Part shown: positions 51,033 to 61,539 of the stretch, one piece after another | Layout of the letters: every line of letters begins with the position of its first letter | Position numbering within the stretch: the first letter of the stretch is position 1 | Assembly (NCBI GenBank): GCA_021234155.1 | Contig: JAJEKV010000005.1 | Span: forward strand, 21,684,089 to 21,748,088 | Direction: 5' to 3' | DNA: 64,000 nucleotides | Origin: Isoetes taiwanensis | Lineage: Eukaryota > Streptophyta > Lycopodiopsida > Isoetales > Isoetaceae | Made by a program: the position numbers and the translations under genes | Notes under the pieces: generated by a model | Database searches by the model: none | The model's input: only the letters and a program-made list of their open reading frames with translations | Told to the model about the DNA's origin: nothing

Positions 51033-54000
51033 ATGAGTGGCCCCTCAAGTGAAGATCACGTCTTGAGATCCCTCAATTTGCCCTCTTCACAAGAGGATTC
51101 ATCTAGTAGTCCACCATCTCACAAGTTAGCCCTTGGGACATCGGTTTCCTTTGCTCACTTTGTGGTGAACCAAGCAACACAACAACAAATGAAGAAGACG
51201 AGATAGTAGAGGAGATTGGAGGTCATGAGAATCTAGCTGCCCGTCTTGGTCTCAGGTTGTTTAAGCCTGAAGATGAGAGAGTCTACTACTCCAGAACAGA
51301 TCTACTAGGTTTGCCATGCTACATTCTTCACTCCTGCATTGGATCTAAATATTCGGAGGCGAATATAGTCTTTAGTGATCCTCAGGATGCTATAGACGAT
51401 GAGTTCTTGGGTGTATCAAAGGTCGGGCTTTCAGTGGGTAACATAATAGATCCAACGGGAAACCAAAATATCAGGTCATGTCATGCTTGTGCTGAGAGGC
51501 CTATAGCTAATAGTTTAGTAACCTGGGAGACCCATGATGTTTTGCTTCATGATGGTAGGACAGTTTTACAACATTTACAAGCTCGAGCTGCTCTCGAGCG
51601 GGATGACTCGAAGTTGAGTGCTTGGAGTTTGATGTTGAGAAGCAATTCAAGAGGAAAAGGAAATATACATATGTGAAGAGGGGGGAGGGAACCAAAGGGG
51701 ATAGCAAGCGAGGAGAGGATGTGTGCTTCCAAGTCAATCAAGAGTGCTCTAAAATCAACATCTTTGCAAGGACTAATGTGTCAAAAAAACCGAGCCAGAG
51801 AGCAAGTATGTGCCTTAAGAAAAGAATTTTATTCTCAATCAAGAAGTGCCAGGATTACGCTTGTTTTTGATGTGTTGAGTGTAACTTATACAGGCGCCGG
51901 AGGCGAAAAGTAGTGGTCTCACGGGTGGAGTCTTTGTCACACCGCATGGCGTGTGGCTCTAGGAGTTGCTTTCGGTCTCACGTTTTATAGTTGGAGGAAG
52001 AGGTTCGAGTTAGGTGGAAAAAGGCGCGAGCATGGTAATACATGCTCTAAGAAGCCTAGATCTGTGACACTAGCTACAGAAAGTGTGCTTGATACCTTCA
52101 TTAGTGAGAATGCGGAGAGCATTCCACATAGAAGCAAAAAAGGAAAGGATGATATAAGGGAGAATGTTCAAACTTCCTTCCATCCTTAATAAGAAGAGCA
52201 TACATAAGGAAGTGGGTGCCGTGGTGGAAGAATTGTGAGAAAAGAGTGTAACCTTGCCCCTCTTTTACAATATTTGGAAGAAAGAGTTTCAGGGCGTCAA
52301 AGATAGCAAAAAAAATACAAGCATTCTCCAAGTGTAACATATGTGTAGTCATCAAGCGTAAAATGGAAAGAACAAAAGATACAAGGGAGAGGCAACCTTT
52401 CAATTCAACTACGGGCACATATGTTGGAACAACGTTCCTCAGAGGGAGTCAATATTGGCATTGGCGTGCATTATCACATCGTTCACCGAAAGTCACCTTT
52501 GCATAATACATGATAAGATGGATCGGGTCAAAACACTCACACCAAGAAGTCACCATCTCATAAAAACTGTTTGGAGAGGAGATCGCTTGAAGAGCAGCTT
52601 GACAGGAGCATTGACACATGGTCATGGTGGACGGGCTTATGGCCATTTCTCTCTTGATCTTTGGAAGGATGACTCAAACTTTCATGTCGGATCACTCTCT
52701 AGGATCCTACACTATCTTGAGTTGCCGGAAGAAGACAAGTGCGGTGATCTGTGTGGAAGCGTAACTATAGATTGCAAATTGATGCAAGCCCTAAAAGATA
52801 CCTAATTAACTGCAAAGATAAGCTAGCATGAGACACAAGAGAAGATGCCTTCATCTTCTACTGCCAACTTAGAAGGCTTCAATCCTCTTCCTCGAAATCT
52901 CTACTTACAGTTGGATAATGCATCGGGTCAAAATAAAAATAGATATGTGTTCTCCTACCTCTCTTATTTGACATGGCTTAAGGTATTCGATGAGATTCAG
53001 GTTGGCTTCATGATGGTTGGGCATACTCATGACGATATTGATGCATTGTTTGGGAACTTTTCGACGTTAATGAGTTCATCGGATGCTCTAACTTTGCCTG
53101 AGTTGCTTTACTTGTTTAGCAAGTGCAATGCAAAGTCTCCTGTTCCATATTTTGTGGATGAAGCTACAGATTGGAAAGGCTTTGTCAAGGGATATATCCC
53201 TGATAGCCAACGTCTAATAGGCCATACCGATCCATTACTATTTATGTTTAAAATGGATGGAAAATGGCCCATTATGCAATATAAGATGCGCCCAACCCAT
53301 AAAGAGTGGATTCGAGTAAAAAGGAATAAGAATGTGGAAGGAGGATGAAAATGGTGAGCCAACGTTACCAACGAGGTGCCTAAAAAATATCCCTCCAAGG
53401 AAGACATTGAAAGATCTCCCCGGCCCGCGACAAGACGCAAGTACATAGCATTATGGAATTCCTACGCAAAAATCAAGAAGATAGTGTGTTTGCACGACAG
53501 TACAAAGCAACTATGGATTACTGGAACGAGATTCTTTTGTGTTTGGAAGATGTATCTCCAGGACGACCTCAAAATGACAACTTTTGGTTGCGTACAAGGC
53601 AAGAACCTCTACAAGCTGCATTTACTCCGAGGAGGATGAAGCCCGTATGTGCTTGTAAGACCTTTGCCTACGTATTGTGGGCCAGCGGATGGCGTCGGTG
53701 TTGCCTATGGATGAGTTTGATCCTCATGCACATGTTACGAAAGGTATGTTCGTTTTAGTCCGACCTGGAGACGATGAAACTCCAACGTGTTTGGGCTTTA
53801 CAGAAGAAGATAACATCCTAGATCCAGAGTCTACCAATTATGGTCACATTTATGTATCATGGTGGATGCCTGTTGGTCGTGACTATACATGTTGCTTAAC
53901 TAAACGTTGGCGACCCAATCCATCAGATCCATCAAGGTATGAGAAGTTAGATGCCATACATTATGCATGGGATGCAAATGGCAAAAAGACCAAGACTGCT

Positions 54001-54042
54001 CTCAGATTCCAAAATACATTGTTGACATGTGGGGGGACATAG
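51033..54042 (+). pseudogene. DUF7869-type transposon-like gene, copy B
   Basis: The ATG at 51,033 gives MSGPSSEDHVLRSLNLPSSQ. After a frame change a CxxC (LCSLCGEP) and an acidic patch (EEDEIVEEIGG) follow, then an open stretch 51,257-51,676. A basic linker KRKYTYVKRGEG lies near 51,655. The family core is clear: GHGGRAYGHFSLDLWKDDSN (52,617-52,680), LQLDNASGQNKNRYVFSYLS (from 52,905), VGFMMVGHTHDDIDALFG (53,003-53,057), GYIPDSQRLIGHTDPL (53,190-53,240). A C-terminal part with GMFVLVRPGDDE and HIYVSWWMPVGRDY (53,740-53,890) resembles BAH-like tails of this family. DUF7869 proteins have conserved Asp and His residues and are thought to be transposase-like; the reaction is not established. At least five frame changes, some possibly introns or sequencing errors, separate the pieces. 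Confidence 0.85.
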
Positions 54043-54594
54043 CATTAGCTAAAAGCTCTCAATCTCAGTCATGTTCTCGATAATCATGTATGTAATTTCT
54101 TTTGCTATAATACTTAAGCATTTTGGACAATTAATACGTTGTCAATACATCAATTAGCTTCCATTATGCTTATACTAACATCCTTACATCTTTTATAATA
54201 GGTGTTTAGTACACATCATTACATCTGATGCACACATTATTGATGGCATACATATAATTTAGATGCACATATTATTGATGGCATTATAGAGTCGATGATT
54301 CACTCATCATCAATCCCTCGCTATTGTGATCGCGATATTTCGTGAGGCATGGCTCGGGAACCCAAAGAAGATGGATCACAACACGAGTAAGGCGGGGCAA
54401 TCACACTCACGACCTTCCGCTTTGGATTGTAAGTAAGGATCCAACTTAACACCTTTATGTATGCAAATGATTAATATCATTGTAGCTCATGGAGCAAAGA
54501 ATGGTCTCAAACTGATCTTCATAAATATTATAAGCCATGGGAGATGAATGACTTACCGAATGGAGCTGCTTTTATAGTCGTTGTAGAATTATTG
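54043..54594. other. AT-rich 3' flank, no gene
   Basis: No coding sequence or RNA gene is visible. A small repeat, CACA(T/C)ATTATTGATGGCAT, occurs near 54,230 and 54,265. Confidence 0.5.
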
Positions 54595-54712
54595 GTATAA
54601 TACTTCAGCATTATTGGTATTATACGTGAGCATTATTTGTATTATACGTCAGCATTATTGGTATTATACTTCAACATTATTGGTATTATACTTCAACATT
54701 ATTGGATTCGTA
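54595..54712. repeat. AT-rich tandem repeat, ATTATTGGTATTATAC units
   Basis: About five units of 22-24 bp based on AGCATTATTGGTATTATACTTC. A reading frame across it (54,614-54,892) consists only of repeat-derived residues. Confidence 0.9.
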
Positions 54713-54759
54713 GCTATAAATTCTTTTACCTTGTTTTCACTTCTCACTTTTCACCTTCA

Positions 54760-55195
54760 GCTACTTGATCTTGATCCTTGCTTCTTGCTCCTTCATCTTC
54801 CTTGTTCCTTGATCTTCTTGCTACTTGATCTTCCTTGTTCCTTGATCTTCTTGCTACTTGATCTTTCTTGTTCATTGCTTCTTGCTACTTGATCTTGATC
54901 CTTGTTCCTTGCTACTTCATTCCCGTGCTCCTTGCTACTTGATCTTGTTCCTTGCTCTTGATCTTGCTACTTGATCTTGTTCCTTGCTACTTGATCTTGA
55001 TCCTTGCTTCTTGCTCCTTGATCTTCCTTGTTCCTTGATCTTCTTGCTACTTGATCTACCTTGTTCATTGCATCTTGCTACTTGATCTTGATCCTTGTTC
55101 CTTGCTACTTCATTCCCGTGCTCCCTGTTGCTTGCTCTTGAACTTGCTACTTGCTCTGCTCCGTGTTCCTTGCTCCGTCGGTGATCCTTGCTTGC
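54760..55195. repeat. CTTGATC/CTTGCTA minisatellite
   Basis: Low-complexity repeats of CTTGATC, CTTGCTAC, CTTGTTC and CTTGCTC over about 430 bases. A longer repeated block near 54,770-54,920 returns at 54,995-55,125. On the plus strand it would encode a Leu/Cys-rich stretch. It runs up to just before the reading frame at 55,204. Confidence 0.9.
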
Positions 55196-55203
55196 TTTTG
55201 CAA

Positions 55204-55800
55204 ATGATTGGACCCAATCCTCCCTGGGCTACTCCAGAAGGCCTGCAAGCATGCCCCAGGCATTCTGTGCGGCCTGGAATGGATGAGCTATGGGACCATT
55301 TCTTGGAGTGGAGGTTGCGCCACAGTCCCACCAAGGAGCTTACAATGGAGTTGATCAACTTCATTCTGGAGCGATTTGATTGTGGTCATGAGCCACTGAT
55401 GGAAATTAATCCATCTGAATGTTATAGGAGACTTGCAATGAGGGGAATTCTTGAACCCCCTCCTTATCTGGACGAGATGCTACAGCAATTGAGGCCTCTT
55501 CTTCGTGCTAGATATTTAGCACACTCTCTGGATGCATACATATCAGAGTTCATTCATGAAATTAACCGGGGACAGATGTATGGCCTTATTAGGATGTACT
55601 ACAACGAGTACAACGGTTTTGTGGAGTTGGGTCCGCTCTTCTTCCGTGAGTATCATCCTGTGGAATTACTTTTTCTAATGACTAGGTACCCCATATGGTG
55701 GGAAGAATCAGGCTGGGAGGAGCGTGAGCTCTTGACTCCTAACCCAGATGCGTGGGTTAGACCTCGCAGGCCAAGGGAAAGGGGAAGGGGAAGGGGTTAG
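55204..55800 (+). CDS. Unrecognised 198-codon protein with Arg/Gly-rich tail
   Basis: Intact frame from ATG 55,204 (MIGPNPPWATPEGLQ) to TAG at 55,798. The frame is open further upstream, but that part is minisatellite, so I chose this start. Visible features: MDELWDHFLEWRLRH and ELTMELINFILERFDCGHEP, which look helical; Tyr-rich MYGLIRMYYNEYNG near the middle; YPIWWEESGWEEREL; and a C-terminal RPRRPRERGRGRG, typical of nucleic-acid-binding tails. There is no signal peptide or membrane segment. I recognise no family. It has varied composition and no stops, unlike the repeat frames nearby. It lies about 1.2 kb downstream of the DUF7869-type gene on the same strand and may be a further gene of that element or an unrelated orphan. 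Confidence 0.5.
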   Translation: MIGPNPPWATPEGLQACPRHSVRPGMDELWDHFLEWRLRHSPTKELTMELINFILERFDCGHEPLMEINPSECYRRLAMRGILEPPPYLDEMLQQLRPLLRARYLAHSLDAYISEFIHEINRGQMYGLIRMYYNEYNGFVELGPLFFREYHPVELLFLMTRYPIWWEESGWEERELLTPNPDAWVRPRRPRERGRGRG

Positions 55801-55922
55801 GAACCTGGGGGAAGGTTACTAGGGACATACATAGTTCATACTTCGGTCTCTATTGTGTTTGGAAGTTGGTATATGATACCGTATTATTATGTTCTCTAAA
55901 TATTCATGTATGTATGATAAAC

Positions 55923-56012
55923 GGGTACTGCACATGTATACAACCCCTGCATAAGGTCTATGATACAGGGTACTGTACACGTGTATACAACCCCTGCATA
56001 AGGTCTATACAA
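55923..56012. repeat. Tandem duplication, 45-bp unit, two copies
   Basis: GGGTACTG(C/T)ACA(T/C)(GT)GTATAC followed by AACCCCTGCATAAGGTCTAT occurs at about 55,923 and 55,968. Confidence 0.85.
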
Positions 56013-56039
56013 CCCCCATAATAAAAAAATTCCAATTTA

Positions 56040-56830
56040 CTAAAAATTTTCCCATTATAATGAAATTGTGCTTTATTCGGACTGAAAATGCAACCAGTAT
56101 ACAGCATTCTACATGAGTCAATCTCTCCCACGGCTTCCTCCATGGCAACCCTGTCAAAAGCTTTTGCAAAGTCGACAAAGCAACAATACAGATTGTGTGG
56201 TATCTGTTGTCTTCTATTAAGGCCTCCGAGGCGAAAATATGATCAATGGTGGAGTGTCAGAGTAAAACCTACCTGTGTGAGGGCTCGGACCTCTATTTCC
56301 TCTATCCATTCTGTCAATTGATGCTCCAATCCAGCCAACAGTTGTGCAAAAACAATGATCGTGCGACCGTTGGATGGACAGTGAGAATCTCCTGCCTTAT
56401 AGATGGGAACTACTCTGTTGCTGGTTCACTATGGGGGAAAGCATTCCTGAAGTGCCCTAGCCCGGTTAGGAGGGGAACGATCTGTGGCCTTGCCCACTTA
56501 AGCAGCTCTATCTGCATCCCGTCCAGATCTACAACCTTGCCATTGGCGGGATGCTGCAAGCCTTGAGCAAACCCCCTCCTCCCCATACCCCACCCCCAAT
56601 GATTACTAGTGGTGGATCCATCTGTGGGGATACCTCAAGTCTAATTTCGAGTGGATCATAGGATTGAATTAGGTATTGTACCCATTATTCAAAAGAGATG
56701 TTCCTTGTAGAGGCTTCTGTAGTATCCTTCTCCAGAATGTCTTGGGGTGACGATCAAGGAGGTAAAACATTTCCTGTTGATGCCTCTCAATGTACTGGGC
56801 CTTCTTGCATTTCATGAAATGTGCCACTGG
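56040..56830 (-). pseudogene. LINE ORF2 fragment, linker and reverse transcriptase (3' half of a split LINE)
   Basis: On the minus strand, MKCKKAQYIERHQQEMFYLL followed by RHPKTFWRRIL (about 56,825-56,725) is the basic linker between endonuclease and RT. RT-type pieces follow in changing frames: DLDGMQIELLKWA near 56,520, GHFRNAFPHSE near 56,450, and FVDFAKAFDRVAMEEAVGEI near 56,180-56,110, the conserved DxxKAFD motif. The fragment ends at about 56,040 and no catalytic YADD is present. With 58,270-59,160 it forms one LINE interrupted by an insertion. Confidence 0.75.
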
Positions 56831-58290
56831 AAATAGGCAGAGAACAAGCAACTGAGGCTGAGGATCTGCCAGCAAAATTCGAAGTAGACAAGCTTGTATG
56901 ATTACCAACACTGCAGAAACAAGAGTGGTTTGCACATATTGAATATGAGTAGAGGTCAGAATTGGGGCAATTGCCTGCGCCATTGTATTAGCATAAAAAA
57001 TAGACGGAACAATGGGGCTGACCATATCTTGTCTTTGAGAAGCAGAACTGGTTGTGGCAACAATTGTACTTTCTGAATTAGAAGTAACCAGACCACGAGT
57101 TGGGCTTCCAAACCTATTAGTATCTGCTATATTTGTGTTGCATTGAATAATAGAAGTTTGTGCAGATGTATTTCTTTCAAGTTGGTCCGATAAATCCAAA
57201 AGAGCTTCATCTGTAATCTGTAGATCAGGAATTGGGTCACTAGTAGAATCACGAATTACCTGAGCTATTTGATTTTCTGAAATTCCTGGTAATAGCGGGT
57301 GGCCTGCATCAATCCATGCCTTCCAGAGTAAGTTGGCACTTCCGTCATATGCACGATTAGTCCATACATCTTGCTCTTCTCTATAACCTTGCTCATTTGC
57401 AAAAGCTAGAATCTGAGGAAAAATAACATTTCTAATCGTATCTTCAATGACTGGTGGAGTGATGTTTGAATCTCTAATCTGCACAGAAGAAGAAGTGTGT
57501 TTAGAGCGCCTTAAATGTGAGAGAGTATGGTCAATGAAAGGAGATAACAAATTTGATTGTCCTTTTCTTCTCAAGGCGTATTCTCGTGTTGGATCGATTG
57601 AGTTCGATGTAGACACTTATTCGTCTTCCATGTTGCTTGCTCCAATATTCTCCCTAGCTCTCCCTTCTTCTCGATCTACATCTTTTCCCCTTTGGGGGGC
57701 TATAGATGTGATAGACGTTGCGAAAAGATTAGGTTTTAGCTCTAAGATGATTAAAGCGCGAGTAGATGGGAGGAATATCGGAAAATGATAGAAGGAGTAG
57801 CAACAAAAATTTAGAAACTTAGAAACAATTGGAAACAAGAGAAAGATTAGGTGTGCCACTGGAAATAGGCAGAGAACAAGCAACTGAGGCTGAGGATCTG
57901 CCAGCAAAATCCGAAGTAGACAAGCTTGTATGATTACCAACAATGCAGAAATATCCAAGAGTGGTTTGCCCAGATTGAATATGAGTAGAGGTCGGAATTG
58001 GGGCTGTTGCCTGCGCCATTGTATTAGCATAAAAAATAGACGGAACAATGGGCTGACCATATCTTGTCTTTGAGAAGCAGAACTGGTTGTGGCAACAATT
58101 GTACTTTCTGAATTAGAAGTAACTAAACCACGAGTTGGGCTTCCAAAACTATTAGTATCTGCTGTATTTGTGTTGCATTGAATAAAATAGAAGTTTGTGC
58201 AGATGTATTTCTTTCAAGTTGGTCCGCTAAATCCAAAAGAGCTTAATCTGTAATCTGTAGATCAGGAATTGGTTCATTAGCAGAATCGAG
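56820..58290. repeat. Two copies of a ~400-bp coding segment, about 1.03 kb apart
   Basis: 56,820-57,240 and 57,850-58,270 are near-identical in the same orientation. Both encode, on the minus strand, the QITDxALLDLxDQLERN to SLPISSGT part of the unrecognised protein. The upper copy has a stop after QITD and several indels. The lower copy joins the intact 5' part. The pair lies between the two halves of the split LINE. Confidence 0.9.
56825..57631 (-). pseudogene. Unrecognised Ser/Thr-rich protein inserted in a LINE
   Basis: The frame begins with ATG at 57,631 (MEDE) but meets a TAA at codon 5 and then runs open for about 300 codons from GTG 57,616: STSNSIDPTREYALRRKGQ, LRRSKHTSSSVQIRDS, FANEQGYREEQDVWTNRAYD, ANLLWKAWIDAGHPLLPGIS, IPDLQITDEALLDLSDQLER, then a Thr/Ser-rich region. 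From about 56,900 the open frame fuses to the LINE linker, so the natural C-terminus is lost; a neighbouring frame (SLSTSNFAGRSSASVACSLP) looks like the older reading. I recognise no domain. Sequence upstream of the ATG looks like a 5' untranslated region, suggesting a captured gene or retrocopy. Confidence 0.5.
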
Positions 58291-59165
58291 CTACGGTATT
58301 GTCTAATCGCTTGTACTTGCAAAGCAGGATTGGTGACTTGTCGAAACAAGCATTTTAGTTCCTTACATTCAGTATCAAACCACGAATCTGAGGAAATCTT
58401 GCCCTGTGGGCGGGATCTCCCAAAGCATCTCTCGGCAATAGTGAGAAGTACAGTGATTAATTGGCCAGTTTTGTAGCCACCTTCTTGGTTCTCCTGTCGA
58501 CATGTGAAGCCAGAGGATGATGGCCACTGTTTGAGGCCATTGCAGATAATAAGGTCAAAGATACTGCATATCTAAAGCAACTGCGAGCCATAGCGTGTGA
58601 CTGGATATGCTCAGTTATCCATTGTACATGGCCAGGAATCTTCTGTTGGATGAGACTATAATGTGTCCTCAGCCAGGGGGTCAAACTTCATCAAATGCTC
58701 TATTCCAATGCGTGCGTTGAAGTCTCCAACTAGCATCACATGCCCCAGTTGTTTGTATCGTTGTATATCATCATATAGATCGACATATAGGTCCAGCCTA
58801 TCTACGTCTAAGTGGTTGTAATAGAAGTTTGAATCACTATGCAGGAAGTAACAAGATGCCACAAAAGAGGGTCTCCACGGCGATTCTGCACTGGCATCCA
58901 CATGTAACGATTATATATGTCCGTCTTGTGGAGGGTGATTGAAGTTGCCAAGCCAGTTCGATAGTAGCAGGCTATGCCACCATGTCCTCGCTTGCCTGTG
59001 ATTGCACAGTAGATTCAATATCCTATGACTATCCCAGGTTTCCATAAAGAAGATGACATTCATATCCCTGGCGCTATGGAGTTCAAAGTATCTCCCTTCT
59101 GCCATGGAAAGCCCCGACAATTCCAGGAGACTATATGCAAGTATGCAAAGCATCAAAGTTTTCCT
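58270..59165 (-). pseudogene. LINE ORF2 endonuclease and linker fragment (5' half of a split LINE)
   Basis: On the minus strand from about 59,160: LELSGLSMAEGRYFELHSAR and DMNVIFFMETWDS (endonuclease N-terminus); SNFYYNHLDVDRLDLYVDLY and HVMLVGDFNARIG near 58,730, the GDFNARIG motif of APE-like endonucleases; then after a gap ITVLLTIAERCFGRSRPQGK and WFDTECKELKCLFRQVTNPA (58,440-58,300), the linker before RT. Frames change several times. It continues at 56,825 after the insertion. It targets and nicks DNA in intact LINEs; this copy is dead. Confidence 0.78.
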
Positions 59166-59374
59166 GGGTAAGATAACTTCCTACATGATAAATTGATTCA
59201 TGATCTCCAGTGAAAAGGATATCTAGAATAAGATGGCAGGATAATAAATAGACTCCATTAAGATGGTCGCGGTAAGAGTAACCTGCAATTAAAACTGTAC
59301 CTCAGTCAGTAGCATGATTATTAGACATTCAATATCGTAGCACTAAGAAGATGCTTTGACTGAAGATTTGTTAG

Positions 59375-60350
59375 CTTAAATCCACATATGTTGTTTCGCA
59401 AGACAGGCGCCATTTTTTTGTCGAATGGCTTCAATCACTTCATATCTATAGATCCTCTAGGCACATCTATGACATAGAATACAATCACAACATTATCTCC
59501 CTGTGTAGTGACATCTTCTTTGGCTATTGACAGTCCATTCTCCTGAAAAAGCTTGTCATGTCTGATAAAGGCCCTAGCCTGTTTTAAGTGCATAGTTTCA
59601 GCCTCACACCTTGAAGTTGCATAGAAGTTAGAGCAAGGTACATGGTGAAAAGCACGTATGTAATATGTTAGTTAACATGGAAACGTGTGATATGAAAATG
59701 GAACAACCTGCGGAGCACAACTCTCATCAGCAGCTTTCAAGCATTTATTTACCCGCTCCTGCTCCAACTGTGATGTGTGAATGATGAGTATGCGAGTAGA
59801 ATATTCCTATAATGCACAAAGGTCAGTTGTTGGCTGGCAACGTAGGACAATCATTGTAGCACATTTGGGATTGTTACACAAAGGCATAGAGGCTATTGAG
59901 TACAAGGTTTTCCAAAACAAGAAACGAATGAAGGACATTGTGATGAGGATATTCTTCATCACAAAAAGAAAACATGGAATAATAATTGCAGAGTAGTAGA
60001 TTCTTCAGTCCACTGGGGGTAGATTCTAAACTAAGAGCATATTCTTCATTACAAGAACATGAAAGAGAGTCCATAGGCATGGCAATGGAATCAAAATGCA
60101 ACAAGCAGGAAAAAAAAGACCAAAATTGGAAGAATAATGAAACGGAAGCACGTACCTGATAGGCATATGGGCCCTCACAACAAATTGCAGCATAAAAGAC
60201 CATATATTGGAGGTCTGTCAAGATGCAAACAACATTAATGAGAAGCTTAGGACGGTCTTTACTCTGTACACTAACAAGAAAGTAAGCTTTTTCAACAAAC
60301 TTATAGACACTGACAAAAGGTTCCTTCTTAGATCAAAATCACCATGGCCA
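59375..60350 (-). pseudogene. ACR: ACT-domain-repeat (ACR) protein pseudogene, middle exons
   Basis: ACR proteins are plant amino-acid-sensing ACT-repeat proteins of nucleus and cytoplasm. On the minus strand, exon 1 (about 60,345-60,156) encodes FVEKAYFLVSVQSKDRPKLL, then LTDLQYMVFYAAICCEGPYA, and ends TATCAG before a GTACGT donor. Exon 2 (59,806-59,708), after CATTATAG, encodes EYSTRILIIHTSQLEQERVN and CLKAADESCAPQ and ends in CAG/GT, in phase. Exon 3 (about 59,615-59,375) encodes VRLKLCT-stop-NRLGPLSDMT, then ENGLSIAKEDVTTQGDNVVI and VIEAIRQKNG in shifted frames. These match the SKDRPKLLFDTVC, TDMQYVVFHA and GLLSDVTRIFRENGLSV phrases of the family. Kept introns show it is not a retrocopy. 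The outer ACT domains are missing. Confidence 0.8.
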
Positions 60351-60969
60351 CAGTTCTCATAGTCACAGTCTGCAAATATAAGATGGAAAAAATCTATGGA
60401 GAAATCTCATCGGATAATCAAGCAGTCCCACGTCTTAAAGCTAGATACGAATATAGAATGGACTCCTCCTCAATTTCGTATTGTTGTATACCTATCTACA
60501 ACTGAGCAGAATAACTTTTGAGCGAAAAATGCAAAAAGTTCAAATCAGCCCAAAGCCAAAAAGGATCAAAGCAGAGTTAGAAGCTTTCATTGAGCCTCAT
60601 CAGCAGGCCGACAAAAGGCAAGGCAATGTATTCATCCTTTAAAAACAAAGTAGGGCGATGTAGACCTAATCAAACGCAACATTTGGCTTCATAAATCTAC
60701 TTTTCCTAGGATAAATGGACTAAACCAACTGTAGTTTACTTCCTTTTTCCTAAAGTACCTGCAACCATTTAGCAAAACTAAGGCCGATATGGCTTTAGAT
60801 TGATGTAGACATCTTAAAATTGCACAAAATGGTGCATCTCCAGTTAGACAAGCCTGCTAAACACTCAATTACATAGTAAAGATAGACATAATATGTTTTA
60901 TGCTTTTAAGATCACTAGGCACGGCCACATGACCTCTTTCTAGATACACCCCTCCCCCTTTTCCAAATT
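60351..60969. other. No supported gene
   Basis: AT-rich. It may contain decayed upstream exons of the ACR gene, since CDYENCGHGDFDLRRN can be read on the minus strand near 60,350-60,310, but nothing firm beyond that. Confidence 0.35.
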
Positions 60970-61182
60970 TTAGGGTGGAGGCTCTCCACAAGTTTCCTGG
61001 AAGAAATCCCTGACGACGACGCGGAGAGCGGAGGCAGTCGCGAGCGGCGGCGGTGCCAGGGATTTCTTCCAGGGAATTTCTTGCGAGTGGAGTTTCCCGC
61101 CATCTTCAAGACCTGAGAATTTCCTCACCATCGCTTTCTTGCACAAGCGAATGGTATCTGATCCGAATGAGTCGACCTTCAA
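60970..61182 (-). other. Small open frame over a long inverted repeat
   Basis: A minus-strand frame of 70 codons (MKVDSFGSDTIRLCKKAM onward) covers a GC-rich patch. A perfect 17-bp inverted repeat, CTGGAAGAAATCCCTG plus one base, has arms at 60,996-61,012 and 61,057-61,073 and a 44-base GC-rich loop. The frame may be a first exon of a host gene or chance. No family is recognised. Confidence 0.3.
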
Positions 61183-61539
61183 GCTTTAGTTTGATCCATC
61201 TTCCATTGCATTTGGTCTAGTTTTGGAAGTTCTTGGATCTGATGGACATGGACTGCAAAAAATTCTAGAGGCTTTCAACGAGCAAATCATTCTTAGATCG
61301 AACAAATCATTCTTAGATCTGAGCAAATCATTCTAAGTGTTGAATACTTGCTACAGATCCGAGTGAGCTTACAGATCGAAACAAATATAGAGTTTCCTTC
61401 CTAATTCTTTTTCCTATATTGCGGTGCAAACAATTTTGTTACTAGCGGCGCCACTAAAGCACCGCCCAAACCGTGCACCCAAAAGTTACCTAAAAAACAA
61501 ACAGCCTGAAACCTTAGAAAATTCTCAGGTCTTGAAGAT
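61102..61539. repeat. 21-bp perfect inverted repeat, about 400 bp apart
   Basis: The arm ATCTTCAAGACCTGAGAATT(T) at 61,102-61,122 is the exact complement of 61,519-61,539. It may be the ends of a foldback or MITE-like element, or a gene-fragment inverted duplication. Confidence 0.85.

Larger units (their letters stand above)
44900..54060. mobile_element. Copy B of the duplicated two-gene block (better preserved)
   Basis: Matched to copy A from 45,981 to 53,785. It extends left to about 44,905 if the minus-strand gene is counted whole, and right to the stop codon at 54,042. Order: minus-strand gene (about 48,330 down to 44,905), palindrome array (48,455-49,080), GC/AT-rich leader with further palindromes (49,100-50,700), plus-strand DUF7869-type gene (51,033-54,042). 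The genes are divergent with about 2.7 kb between them. I found no inverted terminal repeats, long terminal repeats or target duplication, so the element boundaries are approximate and the class is open. A segmental duplication is possible, but the DUF7869-type gene family is itself scattered in genomes like a mobile element. Confidence 0.75.

Noticed and set aside
54614-54892. Leu/Ile/Cys-rich membrane protein frame
   Set aside because: It is produced wholly by the ATTATTGG and CTTGATC repeats.
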